Shown here in pieces: positions 33,221-41,543 of a DNA stretch of 64,000 nt (positions are counted from its first letter, which is position 1; each line of letters opens with the position of its first letter). Under the pieces are notes generated by a model, which was not told the DNA's origin, did not search any database, and was given only the letters and a program-made list of their open reading frames with translations. Position numbers and translations under genes: made by a program. The stretch covers positions 1,382,957 through 1,446,956 of the forward strand of contig NZ_LN869529.1 in assembly GCF_001244995.1 (NCBI RefSeq). The letters run 5' to 3'. The DNA is from Intestinimonas massiliensis (ex Afouda et al. 2020). GTDB lineage: Bacteria; Bacillota; Clostridia; Oscillospirales; Oscillospiraceae.

Positions 33221-34609
33221 TTATCGGTTGAGCTGGTGGATGGCCAGGCCGAAGCAGCTCTCTGCCGCCTCGGAAATCCCCTCCCCAAACGTGGGGTGAG
33301 GCCGGATAAGCTGGGCCATGCGCTCCACCGTCCGGCCCTCCGCCACGGCGAGGGTAAATTCCCCAATCAGGTCGGTGGCCCGCTCGCACATGAGCTGGGC
33401 GCCCAGCACCGCGCCGCTTTCGGCGTGGTACACCACCTTGATGAAGCCCCGTTCCCCCCGGGCGATGACCGTGCGGCCGTTGCCGCTCATCAGATACTTG
33501 CCCGTCTTGTACGGGATACCGTTTTCCTTGCACTCGGCCTCCGTGCTGCCCACACAGGCGATCTCCGGGTCGGTGTACACGCAGGCCGGGACGGCCTCCA
33601 GGCGCATGGGGGGCCGCAGGCCGGCCATACGGCTCACGGCGTTGATCCCCTGGGCGGAGGCTACATGGGCCAGTTGGATGTTGCCCTTGACCACGTCCCC
33701 GATGGCGCAGATACCGGCCACCCGGGTGGAGAAATGGAGGTTCACCGGAATGCCGCCCCGGTCCAGCCCCAGCGCGTCCTCCAATCTGGGGGAAAAGAGG
33801 CCGGCGGTGTTCGGCCGCCGCCCGGTGGCCACCAGCACGGCGTCGGACTGCGCCGTCTCCGCCTTGCCCTTGGCCGTAAAGGTGCACGTCAGCGCCTCGC
33901 CCTGCCGCTCCACCCGCTCTACGACGGCGCCGGCGTGGACCCGGACCCCCCGCTTTTTCAGCAGCATGGCCAGGTTCTGACCCAGCTCCCGGTCCAGCGT
34001 GGGCAGGATGCGGTCCATGGCCTCGATGACGGTGACCTCCGTGCCCAGGGCGCTGCACAGGCAGGCAAACTCCATGCCGATGACCCCGCCGCCGACGATG
34101 GTCAGCCTGGGATAGAGCCTCCCGTCGGCCAGCAGCTCGTCGCTGGTGACCACGCCGGGTAGGTCCAGCCCCGGCACCGGCGGCTTTGCGGGAACTGCGC
34201 CCGTGGCGATGAGGATGTGCCTGCTCTCCAGCACCTCTTCCCCCACCCGGACCTTTCCCGGCTCCTCCACCCGGGCGGAGCCCCGGAGAAGCTCCACCTT
34301 GTTGCCCTGCAGCAGGCCCTCCACACCGGAGCGGAGCTGACCGGTGACCTCGTCCTTCCGGGCGGACATGGCCCCGTAGTCGAAGCGCACGCCCTCCGCC
34401 TGTAGACCAAAGGACTGGCAGGTCAGCATCTCCCGGTAAAGGTGGGCGGAGTGGAGCAGGGTCTTGGTGGGGATGCAGCCCCGGTTCAGGCAGGTGCCGC
34501 CCACCGCGTCCCGCTCCACCAGGGCGGTCCTCAAACCGAGCTGGCTGGCCCGAATGGCGGCTGCATAGCCGCCCGGGCCGCCGCCGACGACGACAAGGTC
34601 ATAACGCAT
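33221..34609 (-). CDS. lpdA: Dihydrolipoyl dehydrogenase (glycine-cleavage L protein)
   Basis: A 462-residue FAD/NAD enzyme that reoxidises dihydrolipoyl groups. The FAD motif VVVGGGPGGYAA is at 6-17, the redox disulfide GGTCLNRGC at C40/C45, the NAD-binding VGGGVIGMEFA near 175, and the C-terminal catalytic HPTFGEG. It is the last gene of gcvT-gcvH-gcvPA-gcvPB-lpdA, so it serves the GcvH lipoyl arm. There is a 124-base gap after gcvPB with a partial direct repeat. Start follows GGAGGGATTCGC. Confidence 0.95.
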   Translation of the reverse strand: MRYDLVVVGGGPGGYAAAIRASQLGLRTALVERDAVGGTCLNRGCIPTKTLLHSAHLYREMLTCQSFGLQAEGVRFDYGAMSARKDEVTGQLRSGVEGLLQGNKVELLRGSARVEEPGKVRVGEEVLESRHILIATGAVPAKPPVPGLDLPGVVTSDELLADGRLYPRLTIVGGGVIGMEFACLCSALGTEVTVIEAMDRILPTLDRELGQNLAMLLKKRGVRVHAGAVVERVERQGEALTCTFTAKGKAETAQSDAVLVATGRRPNTAGLFSPRLEDALGLDRGGIPVNLHFSTRVAGICAIGDVVKGNIQLAHVASAQGINAVSRMAGLRPPMRLEAVPACVYTDPEIACVGSTEAECKENGIPYKTGKYLMSGNGRTVIARGERGFIKVVYHAESGAVLGAQLMCERATDLIGEFTLAVAEGRTVERMAQLIRPHPTFGEGISEAAESCFGLAIHQLNR

Positions 34610-34686
34610 GCGAATCCCTCCGGCAACGGTCAAATTTCCAGTACAATACTTTAGATTATAGAGGCTCCGCCGCCAAAAAGCAATCG

Positions 34687-34754
34687 CTCCGCCGGAAATT
34701 CATAAAAACAAAGCGACTTTCTGCAAGAAAGCGTCACTCCGCCGGAAATTCATA
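34687..34754. repeat. 18-bp direct repeat at the end of gcvPB
   Basis: CTCCGCCGGAAATTCATA occurs at 34687-34704 and again at 34737-34754, where it forms the last codons of gcvPB. The 32 bases between include a short hairpin (GACTTTCT/AGAAAG). It may be a local duplication of the gene's end. Confidence 0.7.
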
Positions 34755-36176
34755 GCGCAGCACCGGATGCCGGGCGGCGCTGACCTCGTCGGGCCGGCCG
34801 ATGGGCGTGGTGTGCGGCGCGGCGTGGAGGCTGTCCGGGTCGCTGTCGGCCCGGGCCCGGATGGCCTTGAGCACCGCCACCGCCTGGTCGATGGTCTCCC
34901 GGGACTCCGTCTCAGTGGGCTCGGCCATGAGGGCCTCCTCCACGATGAGGGGGAAGTACATGGTGGGCGGATGGATGCCGTCGTCCAGCAGGGCCTTGGC
35001 CACGTCCATGGCGGAGATCCCCTTCTCCCTCTTGAGCCCGGCCAGAGTGAGGACGAACTCGTGCATGCAGGGCCCGTCGCCGTAAGCGACGTCGTAGCTG
35101 TCCCGCAGCATCTCCCGCATATAGTTGGCGTTGAGCACCGCGCCCTGGGCGGCCTCGGTGATTCCCTCGCTCCCCAGGGTCAGGAGATACGCCAGGGCCT
35201 TCACCACCACGGCGAAGTTGCCGTAGAAGCTCTTCACGCTGCCAATGGACTTGGCCGGGTGCTGGAACTCCAGCCCATCCTCCCCCTCCGCCGCGTGGTA
35301 CAGCGGCAGGAAGGGGGCCAGGAAATCCTTGCAGCCCACGGGGCCGGAGCCGGGCCCGCCGCCGCCGTGGGGGGTGGAGAAGGTCTTGTGCAGATTCAGG
35401 TGGACCAAATCAAAGCCCATGTCGCCGGGCCGGGCCACCCCCATGACGGCGTTGAGGTTGGCTCCGTCGTAGTAGCACAGGCCCCCCGCGTCGTGGACGA
35501 TCCGGGTGATCTCCAGAATATTGGGATCGAACAGGCCCAGGGTGTTGGGGTTGGTGAGCATGAGCCCGGCGGTGTCCGGCCCGGCGGCCGCGCGCAGGGC
35601 CTCCAGGTCCACCCCGCCCTGGGAATTGGAGGGCACGTTGACCACAGTGAAGCCGCACATGGCGGCGGAGGCCGGGTTGGTGCCGTGGGCGGAATCAGGG
35701 ACCAGGATCTTGGTCCGGGCTGGGTCCCCCCGGTCCAGGTGGTATTTTTTTACCATCAGCAGGGCGGTGAACTCCCCGTGGGCCCCGGCGGCGGGCTGGA
35801 AAGTCATCTGGTCCATGCCGGTGACCTCGCACAGGAGCTCCTCCGCCCAGCCCAGTACCTCCAGGCAGCCCTGGACCGTATCGGCGCTCTGGAGGGGGTG
35901 GACTCCGGCAAAGCCGGGCAGAGCGGCCAGCTCTTCGTTGATCTTGGGGTTATACTTCATGGTGCAGGAGCCCAGGGGATAAAACCCGTTGTTGACCCCG
36001 TGGGTCCGGCGGCACAGGGCGGAGTAGTGCCGGGACAGGTCCACCTCGGCCATCTCCGGCAGGCGGAGGGGCGTTTCCCGCTCCAGACCCTCCAGCAGAT
36101 GGGCGGGCGGCACGTCCAGCGGCGGCAGCAGGTCGCAGCCGCGGCCGGGAACACTCTTTTCAAACAGCAATTCCAT
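34734..36176 (-). CDS. gcvPB: Glycine decarboxylase (P protein) subunit 2
   Basis: The 480-residue PLP-dependent subunit carries the cofactor Lys in HLNLHKTFSTPHGGGGPG and the SCTMKYNPKINE motif of GcvPB. With GcvPA it decarboxylates glycine and passes the methylamine to lipoyl-GcvH. The ATG at 36176 follows GGGAGGTGTGC and lies one base after the gcvPA stop. Length is normal for the two-subunit form found in Firmicutes. Confidence 0.96.
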   Translation of the reverse strand: MELLFEKSVPGRGCDLLPPLDVPPAHLLEGLERETPLRLPEMAEVDLSRHYSALCRRTHGVNNGFYPLGSCTMKYNPKINEELAALPGFAGVHPLQSADTVQGCLEVLGWAEELLCEVTGMDQMTFQPAAGAHGEFTALLMVKKYHLDRGDPARTKILVPDSAHGTNPASAAMCGFTVVNVPSNSQGGVDLEALRAAAGPDTAGLMLTNPNTLGLFDPNILEITRIVHDAGGLCYYDGANLNAVMGVARPGDMGFDLVHLNLHKTFSTPHGGGGPGSGPVGCKDFLAPFLPLYHAAEGEDGLEFQHPAKSIGSVKSFYGNFAVVVKALAYLLTLGSEGITEAAQGAVLNANYMREMLRDSYDVAYGDGPCMHEFVLTLAGLKREKGISAMDVAKALLDDGIHPPTMYFPLIVEEALMAEPTETESRETIDQAVAVLKAIRARADSDPDSLHAAPHTTPIGRPDEVSAARHPVLRYEFPAE

Positions 36177-36177
36177 C

Positions 36178-37488
36178 TCAGCACACCTCCCGAATGGCCG
36201 CTTCCAGGGCGTCGATCTCATCCTTGGTGTTCATCTCGGTGGCGCACCAGAGGATGCCCTGCTCGATGGGCAGGCCGCCCAGAATACCCCGGGCCTCCAG
36301 CCCCGCCGTCAGCTTCTCCGGCTTCACGGGACAGGTGGTGACGAACTCATGGAAATAGGGGCCGGGGTAGACCATGTCGAAGCCGGGCACCGAGCAAATG
36401 CGCTCGGCGGCGTACCGGGCGTGGGCCATACAGCTCTCCGCAGCCCGGCGCAGGCCGTCCGGACCCATGGCCGCCAGATACACCGAGGCGGTCATGGCGC
36501 ACAGGGCCTGGTTGGAGCACACGTTGGAAGAGGCTTTCTCCCGGCGGATGTGCTGCTCCCGGGCCTGGAGGGTGAGGACATAGGCCCGCCGTCCGTCGTG
36601 GTCGGCGGTCTGCCCCACGATGCGCCCGGGGAGCTTGCGGGTCAGTGCCTTGGTGCAGGCCATGAAGCCCAGGTACGGCCCGCCAAAGCTGAGGGGCAGG
36701 CCCAGACTCTGGCCCTCTCCCACGGCAATGTCGGCCCCGCATTCCCCGGGGGTCCGGAGCACCGCCATGGCGATGGGGTTGACCCCCATGATACACTTGG
36801 CCCCGGCGGCGTGGGCAGCACGGACCGCGGCCTCGGCGGACTCGATGCGGCCAAAGTAGTTGGGCTGCTGGAGGTAGACGCAGGCCACCGTGTCGTCCAG
36901 CAGCCCCTCCAGCGCCTCGATGTCGGTAAAGCCGTTCTTCATGGGGACAGTCCGGACCTCCATGCCGCTGCCGAAGCAGTAGGTGCCGATGGTCTGGAGT
37001 ACCATGGGGTGGGCGGCGGCGGAGACCAGAACGGCATTCCGCTTCTTCTCCCGGCACATGGCCACGGCCTCGGCGGCGGCGGACGCCCCGTCGTACACCG
37101 AGGCGTTGGCCACATCCATGCCGGTGAGCTCACAGATCATGGTCTGATACTCGAAGATGGACTGGAGCACCCCCTGGGAAATCTCCGCCTGATAGGGGGT
37201 GTAGGCGGTGATGAACTCCTCCTTGGAGGTAACGGACTTGACGATGGCGGGGATATAGTGGCGGTAGGCCCCCGCCCCCCGGAACACCGAGGAGAACACC
37301 CGGTTCTTCCCCGCCATGCCCTCCAGCACCCGACGGACCTCCAACTCGGACTTGCCCGCAGGCAGGTCCAGCCGGTCCACCTTCATCTCCGGCGGCACCT
37401 GGACGAACAGATCGTCCATGCTGCGGCAGCCGATGGCCTCCAGCATAGCCTGGCGCTCCGCCGCCGTGGACGGAATATAGCTTCCCAT
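36178..37488 (-). CDS. gcvPA: Glycine decarboxylase (P protein) subunit 1
   Basis: The 436-residue subunit shows the conserved start MGSYIPSTAAERQAML and the 'AYTPYQAEISQGVLQSIFEYQTMICELTGMD' region, which I cite only in part: TPYQAEISQG. It lacks the PLP Lys, as expected for subunit 1. The ATG at 37488, behind GAGGGGTGAGGGG, is preferred over a GTG nine bases earlier. It lies five bases after gcvH. Confidence 0.95.
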   Translation of the reverse strand: MGSYIPSTAAERQAMLEAIGCRSMDDLFVQVPPEMKVDRLDLPAGKSELEVRRVLEGMAGKNRVFSSVFRGAGAYRHYIPAIVKSVTSKEEFITAYTPYQAEISQGVLQSIFEYQTMICELTGMDVANASVYDGASAAAEAVAMCREKKRNAVLVSAAAHPMVLQTIGTYCFGSGMEVRTVPMKNGFTDIEALEGLLDDTVACVYLQQPNYFGRIESAEAAVRAAHAAGAKCIMGVNPIAMAVLRTPGECGADIAVGEGQSLGLPLSFGGPYLGFMACTKALTRKLPGRIVGQTADHDGRRAYVLTLQAREQHIRREKASSNVCSNQALCAMTASVYLAAMGPDGLRRAAESCMAHARYAAERICSVPGFDMVYPGPYFHEFVTTCPVKPEKLTAGLEARGILGGLPIEQGILWCATEMNTKDEIDALEAAIREVC

Positions 37489-37493
37489 GCCCC

Positions 37494-37874
37494 TCACCCC
37501 TCGGCCGCGCAGTGGGCCTCATAGGCGGCGGCGTCCAGCAGTTCCTCCTGCCCGGTGATGGCCTCCACCTCCACCAGCCAGGCCCCGTAGGGGTCGGCAT
37601 TGATGGCCTCGGGGGTGTCCAGCAGGGCCTCGTTGGCCGCGCGCACGGTGCCGGTGACGGGGCAGAAGATGTCGGACACCGCCTTGACGGACTCCACGTC
37701 CCCCAGGGCCTCCCCGGCGGTGACGGCGTCCCCCGCCTCGGGCAGGTTGACAAAGACCAGATCGCCCAGGGCATCCTGGGCGTGATCGGTGAGCCCCACC
37801 CGGGCGGCGCCGTCGGGCAGGAACTCCACCCACTCGTGGGACCTGGTGTACTTCAGGTTTTCAGGAATATTCAT
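37494..37874 (-). CDS. gcvH: Glycine cleavage H protein
   Basis: The 126-residue lipoyl carrier has its lipoylation Lys at K64 (GDVESVKAVSD) inside a beta-barrel domain starting YTRSHEWVEF. It shuttles the aminomethyl group between the P, T and L proteins. It lies 40 bases after gcvT and 5 bases before gcvPA. A ribosome binding site GGAGG precedes the ATG. No lipoate ligase gene was seen nearby. Confidence 0.97.
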   Translation of the reverse strand: MNIPENLKYTRSHEWVEFLPDGAARVGLTDHAQDALGDLVFVNLPEAGDAVTAGEALGDVESVKAVSDIFCPVTGTVRAANEALLDTPEAINADPYGAWLVEVEAITGQEELLDAAAYEAHCAAEG

Positions 37875-37914
37875 GACGTTTTCCTCCTTATAAATTCAAA
37901 CCGTGTGGTTTTGG

Positions 37915-38997
37915 TCAGCGCTTATAAAAGGGCAGCTCCACCACCTGGGCGGCCACGCGGCGGCCGCGCACGTCCACCTCCACCCGGGTGCCGGGGACGG
38001 CGTCGGCACTCGACAGATAGGCCATGGCAACCGCCTTGCCCAGGAAGGGGCAGTGGGTGCCGGAGGTAGTCTGTCCCGCCAGCCGGTCTCCGATATAGAT
38101 GTCCTGGTGCTCCCGGGCGATACCCCGGCCGGTGATCTCCAGCCCCACCCGGGTCTGCCGGACGGGCAGCCTGGCGGCGAGGGCATCCTTTCCGATAAAG
38201 TCCTCCTTGCCCATCTTCACCGCAAAATCCAGCCCCGCCTCCAGAGGGGTAATGACGTCGTTGAGCTCGTGGCCGTAGAGGGGCATGGCGGCCTCCAGGC
38301 GCAGGGTGTCCCTGGCCCCCAGGCCGCAGGGGATGAGCCCCAGGTCGGCCCCCGCCTCCAGCAGCAGATCCCACAGCCCCTCCGCGTCGGCACTGACACA
38401 GTAGAGCTCATAGCCGAATTCCCCGGTATAGCCGGTGCGGGAGATGAGGCAGCGGATCCCCCTCAGGTCCACATCCCGGACAAAGCTGTAGTACTTTGGG
38501 GGCAGGACGGACTCGTCCAGCAGCCGGAGCAGGATCTGCTTGGACTTCGGCCCCTGGAGGGCCACCTGGGCCACCCGTCCGGAGATGTCCTCCATTTCGC
38601 ACGCGCCGAACAGATGCTCCCGCATCCAGCCGGCGTCCTTATCCTTGTTTGCGGCGTTGACCACCACCAGATAGGCGGCGTCGTGCACCTTGTAGACGAT
38701 CAGATCGTCCACACAGCCCCCCTGGTCGTTGCACATGGGGGAATAGCGCACCTGTCCGTCGTACATGCCGGTAAAATCATTGGTAAGCAGGTGGTTGAGG
38801 TTGCGGAGCGCGTCCGGCCCGGTGAATACGAGCTCCCCCATGTGGCTGACGTCGAAGAGCCCGGCAGCCGTGCGCACCGCCATATGCTCGGCGATCACGC
38901 CCGTAGGGTACTGGACGGGCAGCAGGTAGCCGGCAAAGGGGACGATCTTGCCGCCCGCCGCGGCGTGCTTTGCGTAGAGCGGGGTTTTTTGTTCCAT
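37915..38997 (-). CDS. gcvT: Aminomethyltransferase (glycine cleavage T protein)
   Basis: The 360-residue protein transfers the methylene unit to tetrahydrofolate and releases ammonia. Visible family motifs are [19 protein letters not shown] at the start, [20 protein letters not shown] and the C-terminal barrel ([15 protein letters not shown]). The ATG at 38997 was chosen for its spacing from AAAGGATG; two ATGs nine and twelve bases earlier are alternatives. It is the first gene of the operon, behind the glycine riboswitch. Confidence 0.95.
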   Translation of the reverse strand: MEQKTPLYAKHAAAGGKIVPFAGYLLPVQYPTGVIAEHMAVRTAAGLFDVSHMGELVFTGPDALRNLNHLLTNDFTGMYDGQVRYSPMCNDQGGCVDDLIVYKVHDAAYLVVVNAANKDKDAGWMREHLFGACEMEDISGRVAQVALQGPKSKQILLRLLDESVLPPKYYSFVRDVDLRGIRCLISRTGYTGEFGYELYCVSADAEGLWDLLLEAGADLGLIPCGLGARDTLRLEAAMPLYGHELNDVITPLEAGLDFAVKMGKEDFIGKDALAARLPVRQTRVGLEITGRGIAREHQDIYIGDRLAGQTTSGTHCPFLGKAVAMAYLSSADAVPGTRVEVDVRGRRVAAQVVELPFYKR

Positions 38998-39032
38998 CTC
39001 TATCATCATCCTTTCTGAATCATCGGTGCAGC

Positions 39033-39240
39033 AAAAAAAGACGGAGGCGTGCCAAAAAAAAGCATGCCTCCGTCTCGTTACCTGAAAGATTCTCCGCCCC
39101 CCGGGGGACGGGTTGCTTCTTCGGTCCGGCCGCAGGGCCGGTTTTCGGAGTTCCGTCCGGCGTCGGTACTTTTGCCTGAGAGTTTGCTGCCCGCTTCCCC
39201 TTCGGCGCCCCTCTTGCAGAGGAGTCTCTCCCGACGCCAT
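39033..39240 (-). ncRNA. Tandem glycine riboswitch with terminator
   Basis: On the - strand, aptamer 1 (about 39238-39159) shows GGGAGAGAC, GCCGAAGGGG and CTCTCAGGCAAAAGTACCGACG. Aptamer 2 (about 39155-39064) shows ACTCCG, GACCGAAGAAGCAAC and CTTTCAGGTAACGAGACGGAGG. A terminator follows whose 5' arm GACGGAGGC overlaps the last helix of aptamer 2, with its partner GCCTCCGTC and then seven T. Glycine binding would hide that arm and allow transcription of the gcv operon, an ON switch. Confidence 0.95.
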
Positions 39241-39266
39241 CATCCGCCTGTTTGATTGTCACCCTC

Positions 39267-39295
39267 AGTATAGCCGACGGCGATGGATTTGGCAA
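39267..39295 (-). promoter_or_regulatory. gcv operon promoter, TTGCCA-N17-TATACT
   Basis: On the - strand the -35 box is at 39295-39290 and the -10 box at 39272-39267 with 17 bases between; transcription would begin about 20 bases ahead of the riboswitch. Confidence 0.75.
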
Positions 39296-39322
39296 GTCTT
39301 TTCTGTCGCCGCCCGGCCGGTT

Positions 39323-40279
39323 TTACCAGCCCTGCTCCGCCTCCTCCCGCAGCTCCAGATCCCGGAAGATGGACGCCACCTGGGCCTCATACACTCTGGG
39401 ATCTGCCGCCTTGCGGAGCTGTCTGGCGTGGCGCTCCCCGCCCCGGAAGCGGTGGATGAGGTAGAACCAGACCTCCTTCATGCGCAGCATGGCGTTGCGC
39501 TCGCTGCCGAAGGCGGCGCAGTAGCCGTGGTAGAGCTGGTCATGAAAGGTCCGCAGAGACTCCTTGTCCAAAGCCGGGCCCCCCTTCTGCCGGGCGATGA
39601 GGTCCGGAGAGGCCACCAGCCCCCGGCCCAGCATAGCCGCCTCCAGACCGGGGGCCCGGGACTCCAGGGCCCGGCAGTCCGCCGCCGTCAGCAGGTCGCC
39701 GTTGTAGCACAGGGGATTTTTGCTCGCCCCCAGGGCCAGTTCAAACCACTCCCACCGGGCGGCGCCGCGGTAAAAGTCCTTCTGCACCCTCGGGTGGACC
39801 GTGAGCTCCAGGATGGGGTACCGGTTGTAGATCTCCAGAATGCGGAGGAACTCCTCCGGCTCCCGGACGCCCAGCCGGGTCTTGACGGAGACCGCCACAG
39901 GGGCACGGGAGAAGATCTCCTCCAGGAACCGGTCCAGCTCCTCTGGAAAGGCCAGGAAGCCGGAGCCCTTCCCCTTGGCCGTCACCGTGCCTGAGGGACA
40001 CCCCAGGTTCAGATTGACCTCCCGGTAGCCCATGGCGGCCAGCTCCCCCGCCGCCCAAAGGAAGTCTTCCGCCCGCCGGGTCAGGAGCTGAGGCACCGCC
40101 GGGACCCCCTCGTTGTGGGCGGGCAGGATGTCCTGGAGCTCCCGCCGGGGAAAGACGTGGTCCTGGCTCACCGAGAGGAAGGGCATGAAATACTTGTCGG
40201 CGCCGGGAAAGCAGCGGTGGTGGACGCCGCGGTAGAGCCAGCCGGTGACGCCCTCCATGGGGGCAGAATAAAAGCGCAT
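39323..40279 (-). CDS. tRNA-dihydrouridine synthase family protein
   Basis: A 318-residue FMN-dependent enzyme that reduces uridines in tRNA. It opens with YSAPMEGVTGW, has the catalytic Cys at C94 (NLNLGCPSGTVTAKGKGSGF), the FMN-phosphate-binding CYNGDLL and GRGL motifs, and the C-terminal helical tRNA-binding domain. The start at 40279 follows AAGGATGG. It is monocistronic and divergent from the hydrolase gene. Which uridine is modified cannot be told. Confidence 0.93.
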   Translation of the reverse strand: MRFYSAPMEGVTGWLYRGVHHRCFPGADKYFMPFLSVSQDHVFPRRELQDILPAHNEGVPAVPQLLTRRAEDFLWAAGELAAMGYREVNLNLGCPSGTVTAKGKGSGFLAFPEELDRFLEEIFSRAPVAVSVKTRLGVREPEEFLRILEIYNRYPILELTVHPRVQKDFYRGAARWEWFELALGASKNPLCYNGDLLTAADCRALESRAPGLEAAMLGRGLVASPDLIARQKGGPALDKESLRTFHDQLYHGYCAAFGSERNAMLRMKEVWFYLIHRFRGGERHARQLRKAADPRVYEAQVASIFRDLELREEAEQGW

Positions 40280-40361
40280 GTCGATCCATCCTTGCCGTCG
40301 GCGGAGTCCGCCGGATATCCAGAGGATTTTACCATCTTTTCGCCCCGCTGGCAAACCCTCG

Positions 40362-40391
40362 TTGCGGGGGCGGGTCTTGTTGGTGTATAAT
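40362..40391 (+). promoter_or_regulatory. Promoter TTGCGG-N18-TATAAT
   Basis: The -10 box (40386-40391) is perfect and preceded by a TG, giving an extended -10 that can offset the weak -35 box (40362-40367). It drives the hydrolase gene at 40420. Confidence 0.6.
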
Positions 40392-40419
40392 GGAAGGCGA
40401 CCGGAAAGGAGAACGCGGT

Positions 40420-41178
40420 ATGAAACATGAGTGGATTCCCACCGAAACGGGCTGGAGCGTGCCCTGTCTGCATCGGATCGGCGGCGGCGAGGCGCTGGTC
40501 TGCGTATCGGCCCACGGCTTCGGCAGCAGCAAGTCCAGCCCCACCAACCAGCTCCTGCTCCAGGGGCTCCCCGCCCGGGGCGTTGGCGTGCTGGCATTCG
40601 ACTTTCCCCTCCATGGGGAGAGCCCCGACGGCGCCCCTCCCCTGCGGCTGGAGACCTGCTTCGACGCACTGGCGGCCGCGGAGGCCCGGGCCCGCTCCCT
40701 GGCCCCCCGGGCCCAGGTCGTCTATTTCGGCTCCAGCTTCGGGGCCTATGTCACCCTGCTCTATCTCGCCCAGCGGCCCCATGCCGGACGGCGGGCTTTC
40801 CTCCGCTCGGCGGCGGTGTGCATGCCGGAGCTCTTCCACCACAAGACCCCCGAGGAGGAGGCCCGGCTCCAGGCCGACGGCTCTGTGGTCCTGGGGGAGG
40901 AATACGGCTATGTTCGCCCGCTGAAGTTGACCTGCGGCTTTTTCGAGGATCTGGATCGGCACGATCTGTTTACCCTGTGGCGGCCGGAGGAGGCCGAGGT
41001 ACGCATGGTCCATGGCGAGCTGGACGAGACCATCCCCGTGGAGGAGGCCCGCCGCTTTGCCGTGCGCTTCCAGATCCCTCTGACGGTGATCCCCGGAGGA
41101 GACCACCGTCTGTCCATTCCCGGCGCGCCGGAGCTGGTGCTGGAGCGGGCCGCCGCCTTCTTCCTGGGCCGGAGCTGA
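40420..41178 (+). CDS. Alpha/beta hydrolase
   Basis: The 252-residue cytoplasmic enzyme has the nucleophile elbow GSSFGAY (S106), the oxyanion-type HGFGSSKSS segment, an acid residue in VHGELDETIP and the catalytic His in GGDHRLS. It resembles serine aminopeptidase/lysophospholipase-like hydrolases (YvaK/BAAT type). The substrate is unknown. The ATG at 40420 follows AAAGGAG. It is flanked by its own promoter and a long gene-free stretch. Confidence 0.82.
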   Translation: MKHEWIPTETGWSVPCLHRIGGGEALVCVSAHGFGSSKSSPTNQLLLQGLPARGVGVLAFDFPLHGESPDGAPPLRLETCFDALAAAEARARSLAPRAQVVYFGSSFGAYVTLLYLAQRPHAGRRAFLRSAAVCMPELFHHKTPEEEARLQADGSVVLGEEYGYVRPLKLTCGFFEDLDRHDLFTLWRPEEAEVRMVHGELDETIPVEEARRFAVRFQIPLTVIPGGDHRLSIPGAPELVLERAAAFFLGRS

Positions 41179-41411
41179 CCCGGTCAGGGCCTCCTCCCCG
41201 CGCCTGTGCAGAGCAGGCCTTGGACACAGAATATGACGGTATGGCCCTCCATGGCCCGGCAGACCCATGTTTGCCCATCAAACCGTGGCGGGCGTGTACC
41301 CGCCGACGACTCTCGTTGCATGGCAGCAATTTTCATCCTTTTTTCCCGTTGCAAAAGCGGCCGAGGACATCCCCCTGCCGGGTCCCTCCGTCCTTCGGAC
41401 CTACCTAAAGA

Positions 41412-41440
41412 TTGCGCATCCTTCTCTCCCATGTTAAAAT
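41412..41440 (+). promoter_or_regulatory. Promoter TTGCGC-N17-TAAAAT of the sensor kinase gene
   Basis: -35 at 41412-41417 and -10 at 41435-41440 with 17-base spacing, about 100 bases before the kinase start. The remaining gene-free sequence from 41179 to 41411 shows no riboswitch or gene that I recognise. Confidence 0.6.
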
Positions 41441-41543
41441 GGAATATCCACTGGTAAAAACAGATGTCCTCCCGCCACACCCTACCGCCCGGGCGGGCTC
41501 GGCCTGATACAGTGCAGGCGCAGCCTGCGGAAAGGGGAATGCC

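Noticed and set aside
32166-34058. Possible fusion of gluQ with lpdA (630 codons in one frame)
   Set aside because: The upstream part is an out-of-frame reading of lpdA; a clear ribosome binding site and ATG at 33101 start gluQ.
41179-41411. Possible c-di-GMP or other riboswitch before the kinase gene
   Set aside because: Some G/C-rich stems are present, but no consensus of a known riboswitch class could be matched by eye.
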